Source: Sandaracinobacteroides sp041909755 (GTDB taxonomy: Bacteria; Pseudomonadota; Alphaproteobacteria; Sphingomonadales; Sphingomonadaceae). Taken from it: a stretch of DNA of 64,000 nucleotides. Position numbers and translations under genes: made by a program. This document shows positions 1 through 7,979 of the stretch, piece by piece (the first letter of the stretch is position 1; each line of letters opens with the position of its first letter). Under the pieces are notes generated by a model. The model did no database searches. It saw nothing but the letters and a program-made list of their open reading frames with translations, and was not told the origin of the DNA. The DNA lies in NCBI RefSeq assembly GCF_041909755.1, contig NZ_JAYRCW010000001.1, positions 26,420 to 90,419 of the forward strand, written 5' to 3'.

Positions 1-1671
1 TTTGCCGCGGCCGAGGGGGACAAGCCCGCGATCATGGCGGGCAAGGCGTTCAACATCGGGATCGTCACCGCCTATAACGACATGCTGTCGGCGCATCAGC
101 CCTATGGCCGGTACCCGGAACAGATGAAGATCTTCGCGCGCGAGGCAGGCGCAACCGCGCAGGTGGCGGGCGGCGTGCCCGCCATGTGCGACGGGGTGAC
201 CCAGGGACAGAGCAGCATGGAGCTGTCGCTGTTCAGCCGGGACACCATTGCCCTTTCCGCCGCCGTTTCTCTGAGCCACGCCATGTATGACGGCGTGGCG
301 ATGCTGGGCATCTGCGACAAGATCGTGCCGGGGCTGCTGATCGGCGCGCTGCGCTTCGGCCATCTGCCCACCGTGCTGATCCCGGCAGGGCCGATGCCCT
401 CTGGCCTGCCCAACAAGGAAAAGCAGCGCATCCGCCAGCTGCATGCCGAAGGAAAGGTGGGGCAGGTGGAGCTGCTGGAGGCGGAATCCGCCAGCTATCA
501 CAGCCCCGGCACCTGCACATTTTACGGCACCGCCAACTCCAACCAGATGATGATGGAGATGATGGGCCTGCATGTGCCGAACGCGGCCTTCGTGCAGCCG
601 GGCACGAAACTTCGGCAGGAACTGACCCGGGCGGCGGTGCGCCGGCTGACGGAGATCGGCCATGGCGGCAACGACTGGCGGCCGATCGGCCATGTGGTGG
701 ACGAAAAGGCCATCGTGAACGCGGTGGTGGGCCTGCTGGCGACGGGCGGCTCCACCAACCATGCACTGCACTTGCCGGCGATCGCGCGGGCGGCGGGCAT
801 CCAGCTGGACTGGGAAGACATGGACCGGCTGAGCGCGGCGGTGCCGCTGATCGCCAATGTCTATCCGGCGGGGCAGGCCGATGTGAACCAGTTCCACCAG
901 GCGGGCGGCATGGCCTTCACCATCCGCGAACTGCTGGGCGCGGGGCTGGTGCATGGCGACATCCTGACCGTGGCGGATGGGGGGCTTTCCGCCTATGCGG
1001 CCGAGCCGGGGCTGGAGGGCGATGCGCTGGTGTGGACGCCCGCGCCGGAGACTAGCCGCGACGAGAGCATCCTTCGCCCCGTTGCCGCGCCGTTCCGGCC
1101 CGATGGCGGCATGCGGCTGGTGCAGGGCAATCTGGGGCGCGGCACCTTCAAGACGAGCGCCGTTGACCCCGCGCGCTGGACGATCGAGGCCCCGGCGCGG
1201 GTGTTCGAGGATCAGGCGCAGGTGAACGCCGCCTTCAAGGCGGGCGAACTGGACCGCGACGTAGTGGTGGTGGTGCGATTCCAGGGGCCGCGCGCCAACG
1301 GCATGCCGGAGTTGCACAAGCTGACCCCGCCGTTGGGCGTGTTGCAGGACCGGGGATACAAGGTCGCGCTGGTGACGGATGGCCGCATGTCTGGCGCGTC
1401 CGGCAAGGTGCCGGCTGCCATTCACATGAGCCCGGAGGCGCTGGGCGGCGGGCCGCTGGCACGGGTGCGCGACGGCGACATGATCCGGCTGTGCGCGGTG
1501 AACGGCACCATCGACGTGCTGATGAACGAAACCGAATTCCGCGCGCGGGAGCCTGCGGCCGCGCCGGCGGCGGCCGACGGCACCGGGCGCGAACTGTTTG
1601 CGCTGTTCCGGCAGGCGGCCGGCACGGCGGAATCCGGCGCTTCGCCGATCCTTTCGGCGGCGGGGCTGTGA
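1..1671 (+). CDS. edd: Phosphogluconate dehydratase, 5'-truncated by window
   Basis: Entner-Doudoroff enzyme that dehydrates 6-phosphogluconate to KDPG in the cytoplasm. The frame is open from base 1, so the true start lies upstream. The 556 visible residues compare with about 600 in the family, so roughly 45 N-terminal residues are missing. Family signatures of IlvD/Edd dehydratases are visible: the CDGVTQG segment, GICDKIVPG and GTCTFYGTANSNQM, whose cysteines bind the Fe-S cluster in this family, and a C-terminal TDGRMSGASGK. Its stop shares one base with the glk start (TGATG), which indicates co-transcription. In Sphingomonadales zwf and pgl usually lie just upstream; this cannot be seen here. 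Confidence 0.96.
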   Translation, partial: FAAAEGDKPAIMAGKAFNIGIVTAYNDMLSAHQPYGRYPEQMKIFAREAGATAQVAGGVPAMCDGVTQGQSSMELSLFSRDTIALSAAVSLSHAMYDGVAMLGICDKIVPGLLIGALRFGHLPTVLIPAGPMPSGLPNKEKQRIRQLHAEGKVGQVELLEAESASYHSPGTCTFYGTANSNQMMMEMMGLHVPNAAFVQPGTKLRQELTRAAVRRLTEIGHGGNDWRPIGHVVDEKAIVNAVVGLLATGGSTNHALHLPAIARAAGIQLDWEDMDRLSAAVPLIANVYPAGQADVNQFHQAGGMAFTIRELLGAGLVHGDILTVADGGLSAYAAEPGLEGDALVWTPAPETSRDESILRPVAAPFRPDGGMRLVQGNLGRGTFKTSAVDPARWTIEAPARVFEDQAQVNAAFKAGELDRDVVVVVRFQGPRANGMPELHKLTPPLGVLQDRGYKVALVTDGRMSGASGKVPAAIHMSPEALGGGPLARVRDGDMIRLCAVNGTIDVLMNETEFRAREPAAAPAAADGTGRELFALFRQAAGTAESGASPILSAAGL

Positions 1672-2636
1672 TGGACCTGGTGGTGGCCGATATCGGCGGC
1701 ACGCATTGCCGCTTTGCCATCGCCGGGCGCGGGCCCGACGGCGGGATCGCGCTGGAGCATATCGTGAAGCTGAAGGTGGCGGATCACGCCAGCCTGCAGG
1801 GCGCGTTCGAAACCTATCGGCAGGGATTGGCGCGGCCCGTGCCTGCCCAGGCGGCGATTGCGCTGGCAGCGCCGACCGATGTGGAACTGATCACGCTGGC
1901 GAACAACCCCTGGGTGATCCGCCCGGCGCTGGCGGCGGAGCGGCTGGGCCTTGAATCCGTGATGTTCATCAATGATTTCGCGGCGGTTGCCCATGCCGTT
2001 GCGGCGTGCGGAAACGGCCAGCTGGAATGGATTGCGGGCCCGCAGGGCGGATTGCCGGCGGGCGGTGTCGTCAGTGTGATCGGGCCGGGCACGGGGCTGG
2101 GTGTCGCCATCCTGCTGACGGGCGCGCCGCCCCGCGTGGTGGCGACCGAGGGCGGACATATCGATTTCGCCCCGCTGGACAGCCTGGAAGACAATATCCT
2201 GCAGCAACTGCGGACCCGGTTTCGGCGGGTTTCGGTGGAGCGGATCGTGTCTGGCTCGGGGTTTGCCAACATCCATGGCGCGATGGCCGCGATCGAGGGC
2301 CGGGCGGTTCCGCACCGCGACGACAAGGCCCTGTGGGCCGCCGCGCTGGAAGAAAAGGACGTGCTGGCCGAAGCCGCGTTCGACCGCTGGTGCCTGGCGC
2401 TTGGCAGCGTGGCGGGCGACCTTGCGCTGGCGCAGGGGGCCGAAGCCGTGGTGCTGGCAGGCGGCATGCTGCCGCGGGTGCGACACCTGCTGGGGCAAAG
2501 CGGCTTTCATTCGCGCTTCATCGCCAAGGGGCGGTTCGAAACCCGCATGGCGGCGATCCCCATTCTTCACATCACGCACCCTGAGCCGGGGCTGCTGGGC
2601 GCGGCGGCGGCCTGGTTTGCAAAGGAAATGGCATGA
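1671..2636 (+). CDS. glk: Glucokinase
   Basis: ATP-dependent phosphorylation of glucose to glucose-6-phosphate, feeding the Entner-Doudoroff route. The 321-residue protein has the N-terminal phosphate-binding DIGGTHCRFAI, the GPGTGLGVA loop and EGGHIDF typical of the bacterial Glk family. The start at 1671 is chosen because the glucokinase signature begins immediately (MDLVVADIGG) and overlaps the edd stop by one base. A longer reading from 1491 would add 60 residues unlike the family. The stop overlaps the eda start by four bases. Confidence 0.95.
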   Translation: MDLVVADIGGTHCRFAIAGRGPDGGIALEHIVKLKVADHASLQGAFETYRQGLARPVPAQAAIALAAPTDVELITLANNPWVIRPALAAERLGLESVMFINDFAAVAHAVAACGNGQLEWIAGPQGGLPAGGVVSVIGPGTGLGVAILLTGAPPRVVATEGGHIDFAPLDSLEDNILQQLRTRFRRVSVERIVSGSGFANIHGAMAAIEGRAVPHRDDKALWAAALEEKDVLAEAAFDRWCLALGSVAGDLALAQGAEAVVLAGGMLPRVRHLLGQSGFHSRFIAKGRFETRMAAIPILHITHPEPGLLGAAAAWFAKEMA

Positions 2637-3244
2637 ACCCGATTGAATCCATCATGCGGATGGGGCCCGTGATTCCCGTGCTGGTGATCGAATCGCCCGC
2701 TGATGGTGTGGTGATCGCAGAGGCGCTGGTGGCGGGCGGCCTGCGCGTGCTGGAAGTGACCTTGCGGACTGCGGGTGCGCTGGACGTGATCCGGGCGATG
2801 AAGCAGGTGCCCGGCGTCATTGTGGGGGCGGGAACCGTGCTGAACGTGCGCGATCTGGATGCGGCGATCGCGGCGGGCGCGGAGTTCATCGTTTCGCCGG
2901 GACTGACGGAAAAGCTGGCGCATGCCGCGATGGACCGTGAGATTCCCTTCCTGCCCGGCGTCGCCAATGCAGGCGACATCATGCGCGGTCTGGACATGGG
3001 GCTGGACCGGTTCAAATTCTTTCCGGCAGAGGCGGCGGGTGGCCTGAAGGCGCTGAAGGCGCTGGCGGCGCCGTTCCGCAATGTGCGCTTCTGCCCAACT
3101 GGCGGGATCACCCAGGCCTCTGCGCCGGACTGGCTGGCGGAGGAAGCTGTGCTGTGCGTGGGTGGAAGCTGGCTGGTGGGGAAGGGTGCGCCGGACCGGG
3201 CAGCCATCCGTGCCGCAGCCGAGGCCGCTGCGGCATTGGCGTGA
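2633..3244 (+). CDS. eda: KDPG aldolase (2-dehydro-3-deoxyphosphogluconate aldolase)
   Basis: Cleaves KDPG to pyruvate and glyceraldehyde-3-phosphate, the last specific step of the Entner-Doudoroff pathway. The 203-residue class I aldolase carries the general-base glutamate in EVTLRT (E41) and the Schiff-base lysine in RFKFFPAE (K128), as well as GAGTVL and the PTGGI phosphate-binding stretch. ATGA overlap with glk and GTGA overlap with ung place it in the middle of a translationally coupled run. Confidence 0.96.
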   Translation: MNPIESIMRMGPVIPVLVIESPADGVVIAEALVAGGLRVLEVTLRTAGALDVIRAMKQVPGVIVGAGTVLNVRDLDAAIAAGAEFIVSPGLTEKLAHAAMDREIPFLPGVANAGDIMRGLDMGLDRFKFFPAEAAGGLKALKALAAPFRNVRFCPTGGITQASAPDWLAEEAVLCVGGSWLVGKGAPDRAAIRAAAEAAAALA

Positions 3245-3930
3245 GCGGCGGGATCAGGCTGGAGGACAGCTGGCGCCACGCGCTGGCCGGAGAGTTCGAC
3301 CAGCCTTACATGCGCGACCTGCGCGCCTTTCTGGTGGCGGAGCGGGACGCTGGGAAGCGCATCTATCCCCGCGCATCCAACTGGTTCCGCGCGCTGGACC
3401 TGACCCCGCTGGACAAGGTGCGCGTGGTGATTCTGGGGCAGGATCCCTATCATGGGCCGGGGCAGGCGCATGGATTGTGCTTTTCCGTGCAGCCCGGCGT
3501 GAAAATTCCGCCCTCGCTCGTGAACATCTACAAGGAACTGAAGGGCGATCTGGGGATCGAGCCTGCGCGCCATGGCTTTCTGGAAGGCTGGGCGGGGCAG
3601 GGGGTGCTGCTGCTGAACAGCGTGTTGACCGTCGAGGATGGCAAGGCTGCCTCTCACGCCGGGCGGGGCTGGGAGAGATTCACCGATGCGGTCGTACGCC
3701 GCGTGGCCGATCGGCCCGAACCGGCGGTTTTCATGCTGTGGGGCAGTCATGCCCAGCGCAAGGCCGGATTCGTGGATGGTTCACGGCACCTGGTGCTGAA
3801 ATCGGTGCATCCATCCCCCTTGTCTGCTTATGGCGGATTTTTCGGCTCGCGGCCCTTCTCGCGCGCGAACGCCTTCCTTGAAGCAGCGGGGCAGGGCCAG
3901 GTTGACTGGCAGCTTCCGGATTTGTCCTGA
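3241..3930 (+). CDS. ung: Uracil-DNA glycosylase (family 1)
   Basis: Removes uracil from DNA at the start of base-excision repair. The 229-residue protein has the water-activating motif GQDPYHG and the minor-groove loop HPSPLSAYGGFFGSRPFS, both diagnostic of family 1 UDG. A GTG start at 3241 overlaps the eda stop (GTGA) and gives the usual family length. The in-frame ATG at 3154 would add 29 unrelated residues. The gene is the last of the edd-glk-eda run, so a repair enzyme is probably expressed from a sugar-catabolic transcript. Confidence 0.95.
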   Translation: MSGGIRLEDSWRHALAGEFDQPYMRDLRAFLVAERDAGKRIYPRASNWFRALDLTPLDKVRVVILGQDPYHGPGQAHGLCFSVQPGVKIPPSLVNIYKELKGDLGIEPARHGFLEGWAGQGVLLLNSVLTVEDGKAASHAGRGWERFTDAVVRRVADRPEPAVFMLWGSHAQRKAGFVDGSRHLVLKSVHPSPLSAYGGFFGSRPFSRANAFLEAAGQGQVDWQLPDLS

Positions 3931-4131
3931 CGCAGATTCGGCATCGACTTGAGCTGGAATATCAAGTTTGTAAAACCAAAGTAAAAGCAGAAAAACAATA
4001 TAAAACAGTCTATTATTTAATTTTGTTCTTCATGTAAAATATCAACACAACAGCATCGTTCGCCACGGGCCATGCGCTGCTCGGCGCCTGGCGGCGGGGA
4101 ATGGAGGGGGCTGGGAACGGCGCTGGAAGGA
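3931..4131. other. AT-rich intergenic stretch between ung and tRNA-Cys
   Basis: About 200 bp with no gene. The section from about 3955 to 4060 is strikingly AT-rich compared with the surroundings. It lies directly behind the 3' end of the tRNA gene. I see no convincing hairpin terminator, no repeat of the tRNA 3' end and no integrase nearby. Confidence 0.5.
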
Positions 4132-4205
4132 TGGAGGCCCGAGCCGGAATCGAACCGGCGTGCAAGGATTTGCAGTCCTCTGCGTAACCACTCCGCCATC
4201 GGGCC
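4132..4205 (-). tRNA. tRNA-Cys (GCA anticodon)
   Basis: The complementary strand folds as a 74-nt tRNA. A seven-base acceptor stem is formed by GGCCCGA and TCGGGCC, followed by U73 and an encoded CCA. The anticodon loop reads CTGCAAA (GCA, cysteine), and the T-arm contains GGTTCGATTCC. U at position 73 is the cysteine identity base. The gene faces the end of ung. Confidence 0.96.
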
Positions 4206-4310
4206 CCGACAGCGCGGAGGCGCCGTCTAGCAGGGGCTTTGTCGGATGGAAACCCTTTGACGATTCCATTCTTTGCAAACCCGTCGGCCTCTTCCGCCGC
4301 GCCTCTTCCT

Positions 4311-4410
4311 CCCGCTCGGGCTGAGCTTGTCGAAGCCCGGAGTTTGGAAGCACGATGGCGGATACTGTGGCCTGCTTCATGGGGCTTCGACAAGCTCAGC
4401 CTGAGCGGGG
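4311..4410. repeat. Paired inverted palindromic repeat, copy 1 (REP/BIME-like)
   Basis: Two arms face each other. The left arm at 4311-4338 contains GAGCTTGTCGAAG and the right arm at 4381-4410 contains CTTCGACAAGCTC. Over about 28 bases they are reverse complements with one mismatch. A spacer of about 42 bp includes TGTGGCCTGCTT. A second copy with the same arms and a related spacer lies at 28705-28806. From general knowledge, repeats with a CTTCGACAAGCTCAG core are abundant between genes in sphingomonads. The element sits between tRNA-Cys and the DUF1232 operon. Confidence 0.8.
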
Positions 4411-4484
4411 GGAAGGAAGTAGGGCATCGCTTGTTTGCAGGGGAAATAATTGCGAACCCATACTGGGTTGCCCGGCCAATGCGC

Positions 4485-4796
4485 TCAGGGATTGGCCTTC
4501 AGATGGGCCCCGATCTCGTCGAAGAAGCGTTCCAGCTGGTGAAGGACGTTGAGTTTGAAGGCGTAGTTCACGTCGGCCGAATTGCTTTCGATGATGGTCG
4601 ATTCATCGACCTTTTCCGCATAGGCGTTGGCCAGATTCTGCACATAGCTGGGCGTCAGCTCGATATGGCCGCGTTCCGCCAGAAGCCGCAGCTGCACCAC
4701 CATCATCTGGCGCACCAGCATCTCCAGCGTGGTGATCCGGGCCACGACCACCACCGGGTCCAGCTCGATCTGTTCCTGCGGCTGTTCGTCGGACAT
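4485..4796 (-). CDS. Small conserved hypothetical protein
   Basis: A 103-residue acidic, largely helical protein with no signal peptide or membrane segment and no family I recognise. It begins MSDEQPQEQIELDP and continues with amphipathic helices (TTLEMLVRQMM, LHQLERFFDEI). It follows the DUF1232 gene by 12 bp on the same strand, so the two are probably co-transcribed. An AGGGGG run lies about 10 bases before the start. Function unknown. Confidence 0.75.
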   Translation of the reverse strand: MSDEQPQEQIELDPVVVVARITTLEMLVRQMMVVQLRLLAERGHIELTPSYVQNLANAYAEKVDESTIIESNSADVNYAFKLNVLHQLERFFDEIGAHLKANP

Positions 4797-4808
4797 CGGC
4801 CAGGCCCC

Positions 4809-5195
4809 CTACCAGTATCGCAGCGCCCAGAGCTGGAGCGCCAGAAAGACAGCGATCGTCACCCACAGGCCGATCACCAGCACCGCGCCTGCAAGGCTGA
4901 CAGGGCGTTCGACGGCAAGGTCGGCCTTGTGGCGGAACTCTGCAAGAAGGTCCGCCGGAACCAGCCGGATCGCGATCGCCAGCCCCAGCGGCACGATGAC
5001 AAGTTCATCCAGCAGGCCGAACAGGGGCACGAAATCGGGGATCAGATCGATGGGAGACAGGGCATAGGCCGCCACGAATCCGGCGACTGCCTTGGCGACG
5101 AACGGAGTGCGCGAATCGCGCGCGGCGATCCACAGCATGTGCGCGTCACGCCGCAACCGGTGGGAGGCTTCTCTGGCCTTGTTCATCAATCCCAT
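4809..5195 (-). CDS. DUF1232 (YkvA-like) membrane protein
   Basis: A 128-residue protein with the DUF1232 core in its middle: a hydrophobic helix followed by ALSPIDLIPDFVPLFGLLDE, the family signature. A further C-terminal transmembrane helix (AGAVLVIGLWVTIAVFLAL) ends in a short basic tail. Family members are small inner-membrane proteins of unknown function. It leads a two-gene unit with the 103-residue protein and is divergent from the epimerase gene, with only 45 bp between starts. Confidence 0.88.
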   Translation of the reverse strand: MGLMNKAREASHRLRRDAHMLWIAARDSRTPFVAKAVAGFVAAYALSPIDLIPDFVPLFGLLDELVIVPLGLAIAIRLVPADLLAEFRHKADLAVERPVSLAGAVLVIGLWVTIAVFLALQLWALRYW

Positions 5196-5240
5196 GCGTT
5201 CAACCTAGCGGTGCGGGGCAGGCGGCGCTAGGCGGCGAAT

Positions 5241-6221
5241 ATGCGAAACCTGATTGCCCGCATCGAGCGATGGGAAACGGCGCGGCCGTTCGTGATTTCC
5301 CGCGGTTCCAAGAGCCATGTGGACGTGGTGGTGGCGGAAATCCGCGAGGATGGGCGCCTGGGCCGGGGCGAAGGAACGCCCATCTATTACAAGGGGGATA
5401 CACCCGAACTTGCGCTGGCAGCGATCGAATCGCAGGCCGGTGCGATCGCCGCCGGGGCAGGGCGGGCCGATCTGCTCGACCTGATGCCGCCCGGCGCGGC
5501 GCGAAACGCCATCGATTCGGCGCTGTGGGACCTGGAGGCGAAGGTGCGTGGCGAGCGGGCCTGGGCGCTGGCGGGGCTGCCGCAGCCGCAGCCGATGCTG
5601 ACAGCCTATACGATCAGCCTGGGCGACCCCGGCACGATGGCCGCCGCCGCGAAAGAGGCGGCCGGGCGCGAATTGCTGAAGCTGAAACTGGGCGGGGAGG
5701 GCGATCTGGATCGGGTAGCGGCCGTGCGGCGGGCCGCGCCGGATGCGCGCTTGATAGCAGATGCAAACGAAAGCTGGGAACATATTGATATTGAAAAAAT
5801 ATGCCATGACCTACATGCCCTTCGCGTGGAACTTGTGGAGCAGCCGTTGCCGGCCGGGCGCGATGCAGGGTTGCTGCATGTGAAGTCCCCGGTGCCGCTG
5901 TGTGCCGACGAAAGCCTGCACAGCCGCGCGGAACTGGGCGAGCTGATCGGGCGTTATCGGTTCCTGAATGTGAAGCTGGACAAGTGCGGGGGCCTGACGG
6001 AGGCGCTGGCGCTGATCCATGCCGCCCGGCAACGCGGGCTGGGAGTGATGACGGGCTGCATGCTCTCTACCTCCCTTGGGATTGCGCCGGCCTTTGTCGC
6101 CTCGATGCAGGCTGGCTTTGCTGATCTGGATGGCCCGCTGCTGCTGGCGAAGGACCGGCCGCACGGCTTGATGTTTAACGGCAGCGATGTGTGCCCGCCG
6201 GAGGTTGAACTTTGGGGCTGA
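5241..6221 (+). CDS. Dipeptide epimerase (L-Ala-D/L-Glu epimerase-like, enolase superfamily)
   Basis: Member of the muconate-lactonizing/mandelate-racemase group, most like the L-Ala-D/L-Glu epimerases that recycle murein peptides. The 326 residues contain the KLKLGG catalytic lysine motif, the metal ligands in DANESW, EQPLPAG and CADES, and the second catalytic lysine in KLDKCGG. Substrate is inferred from family resemblance and could be another dipeptide. Codons around 5765-5815 are unusually AT-rich for this gene although the protein remains in frame. An independent gene: divergent from DUF1232 and followed by eno 59 bp later. Confidence 0.88.
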   Translation: MRNLIARIERWETARPFVISRGSKSHVDVVVAEIREDGRLGRGEGTPIYYKGDTPELALAAIESQAGAIAAGAGRADLLDLMPPGAARNAIDSALWDLEAKVRGERAWALAGLPQPQPMLTAYTISLGDPGTMAAAAKEAAGRELLKLKLGGEGDLDRVAAVRRAAPDARLIADANESWEHIDIEKICHDLHALRVELVEQPLPAGRDAGLLHVKSPVPLCADESLHSRAELGELIGRYRFLNVKLDKCGGLTEALALIHAARQRGLGVMTGCMLSTSLGIAPAFVASMQAGFADLDGPLLLAKDRPHGLMFNGSDVCPPEVELWG

Positions 6222-6280
6222 GCGCCTGTAAGCGACGCCTGACCGATTGAACCGCAGAAGCTGAGCAGCAGGGAGCCCCC

Positions 6281-7555
6281 ATGACCGCGATCGTCGACCT
6301 TATCGCCCGCGAAATCCTCGACAGCCGGGGCAATCCCACGGTGGAAGTGGACTGCATCCTGGAAGATGGCAGCTTTGGCCGGGCCGCCGTGCCGTCGGGC
6401 GCCTCGACCGGGGCGCATGAAGCGGTTGAGAAGCGCGACGGGGACAAGTCGCGCTATATGGGGAAGGGCGTGCGGGAAGCCGTGGCGGCCGTGCACGGCG
6501 AGATTTCGGACGTGCTGATCGGCGAGGACGCCGAGGAGCAGGAAGGGATCGACGCGGCGATGCTGCAACTGGACGGCACGCCGAACAAGGCGCGGCTGGG
6601 GGCGAACGCGATCCTGGGCGTGAGCCTGGCGGTGGCGCGGGCCGCAGCCGACGCGCGCGGGCTGCCGCTGTATCGCTATGTCGGCGGGACGTCTGCGCGG
6701 CTGCTGCCGGTGCCGATGATGAACATCATCAACGGCGGCGCGCATGCCGACAACCCGATCGACTTCCAGGAATTCATGATCATGCCCACGGGGGCAGAGA
6801 GCTTTTCCGAAGCGCTGCGCTGGGGGGCAGAGATCTTCCATACGCTGAAGAAGATCCTGCACGACCGGGGCCTTTCGACGGCGGTTGGCGACGAAGGCGG
6901 CTTTGCGCCGAACCTGTCCAGCGCGACCGAGGCGCTGGACGTGATTCTGCAATCAATCGAGAAGGCGGGCTACAAGCCGGGCGAGGATGTGAAGCTGGCG
7001 CTGGATTGCGCCTCCACTGAGTTTTTCAAGAACGGTACCTATGTTATGGAAGGAGAAGGGAAAACCCTTTCTTCAGACGAGATGTCAGCATTCCTTGCTG
7101 ACCTTTGTGCACGGTATCCGATCGTGTCCATCGAGGATGGCATGGGCGAGGACGACTGGGCCGGCTGGAAATCGCTGACCGACAAGGTGGGTGCGAAGGT
7201 GCAGCTGGTGGGTGATGACCTGTTCGTGACGAATGCCGTTCGCCTGCGCGAAGGGATTGCGAAGGGCGTCGCAAACTCGATCCTGGTAAAGGTGAACCAG
7301 ATCGGAACGCTTTCCGAAACGCTGGAGGCAGTGAACACGGCGCATCGCGCGCGCTATACGGCGGTGATGAGCCATCGTTCCGGCGAGACCGAGGATTCCA
7401 CCATTGCGGATCTGGCGGTGGCCACCAACTGCGGGCAGATCAAGACCGGGTCGCTGAGCCGTTCAGACCGACTGGCGAAGTACAACCAGCTTCTTCGCAT
7501 CGAAGGTGAACTGGGCGAGACGGCTGTTTACGCAGGACGCCTCATTTCCCTGTAA
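6281..7555 (+). CDS. eno: Enolase
   Basis: Converts 2-phosphoglycerate to phosphoenolpyruvate; also a degradosome component in many proteobacteria. The 424-residue protein is full length, with SRGNPTVEV at the N-terminus, the SGASTG loop, VGDEGGFAPN, the metal-binding SIEDGMGEDD and GDDLFVTN, the catalytic lysine in ILVKVNQIGT and the SHRSGETED substrate loop. A GGGAG ribosome-binding site precedes the ATG. Bases about 7020-7110 have unusually AT-rich codons. Transcription probably ends at the strong hairpin 60 bp downstream. Confidence 0.98.
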   Translation: MTAIVDLIAREILDSRGNPTVEVDCILEDGSFGRAAVPSGASTGAHEAVEKRDGDKSRYMGKGVREAVAAVHGEISDVLIGEDAEEQEGIDAAMLQLDGTPNKARLGANAILGVSLAVARAAADARGLPLYRYVGGTSARLLPVPMMNIINGGAHADNPIDFQEFMIMPTGAESFSEALRWGAEIFHTLKKILHDRGLSTAVGDEGGFAPNLSSATEALDVILQSIEKAGYKPGEDVKLALDCASTEFFKNGTYVMEGEGKTLSSDEMSAFLADLCARYPIVSIEDGMGEDDWAGWKSLTDKVGAKVQLVGDDLFVTNAVRLREGIAKGVANSILVKVNQIGTLSETLEAVNTAHRARYTAVMSHRSGETEDSTIADLAVATNCGQIKTGSLSRSDRLAKYNQLLRIEGELGETAVYAGRLISL

Positions 7556-7615
7556 TTCAAGAGCCTTGCCCGCCCTTCCTGAGGGCGCGCGCCTGCATCG
7601 GCATCCAATGAGAAA

Positions 7616-7645
7616 GGGGCCCGGCTTCGTTAGAAGCCGGGCCCC
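7616..7645. terminator. Bidirectional terminator between eno and the LPDTG-protein gene
   Basis: A perfect 12-bp stem (GGGGCCCGGCTT paired with AAGCCGGGCCCC) closes a six-base loop. On the minus strand it is followed by TTTCTC; on the plus strand by a weaker mixed tail. It lies between two convergent genes and can serve both. Confidence 0.85.
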
Positions 7646-7679
7646 CAGGGTTGCTTGTCTCTAGGGTTGGAAGTTGCGA

Positions 7680-7979
7680 TCAGGCAGCGACCTTACGCCT
7701 GCTCGCTGCAACGCCGGCCAGGCAGATGCCTGTGATCAGCATTGCAAGGTTGCCGGTGTCCGGCAGTGGCGGCAGTTGACTACCGCTCGGTTGTTTGAAA
7801 GCGACTCGATCTGGTTGAACAAAAGCGACTTTCTCTGGTGTCGTCTTTACGATGACGATCTGTGTTGCGGCTGTTGCATTCGCTCCCGGGACTTCTGCCA
7901 GGGTTTGCGCAAATGCCGGATTTCCTCCAGCCGAGAGGAAAACGAGCGCGGCGCCTGCCTTCACATATTGGCTTAACAT
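7680..7979 (-). CDS. Small exported protein with LPDTG-type C-terminal sorting signal
   Basis: A 99-residue protein. An N-terminal signal peptide (hydrophobic run GAALVFLSAGG, likely cleavage after AFA) is followed by a short region rich in Val, Pro and Gln. The C-terminus has three parts: PPLPDTGN, a hydrophobic helix (LAMLITGICLAGVAA) and the basic tail SRRK. This is the layout of LPXTG sortase signals and of the exosortase-linked VPDSG-CTERM signals. The start is supported by GGAG seven bases upstream. No sortase or exosortase gene lies in the window. Function unknown; surface or exported role inferred. Confidence 0.75.
   Translation of the reverse strand: MLSQYVKAGAALVFLSAGGNPAFAQTLAEVPGANATAATQIVIVKTTPEKVAFVQPDRVAFKQPSGSQLPPLPDTGNLAMLITGICLAGVAASRRKVAA

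Noticed and set aside
3931..4205. Genomic island attachment site at tRNA-Cys
   Set aside because: The AT-rich stretch behind the tRNA looks suggestive, but there is no integrase, no second copy of the tRNA 3' end in the flanking kilobases and no accessory genes.
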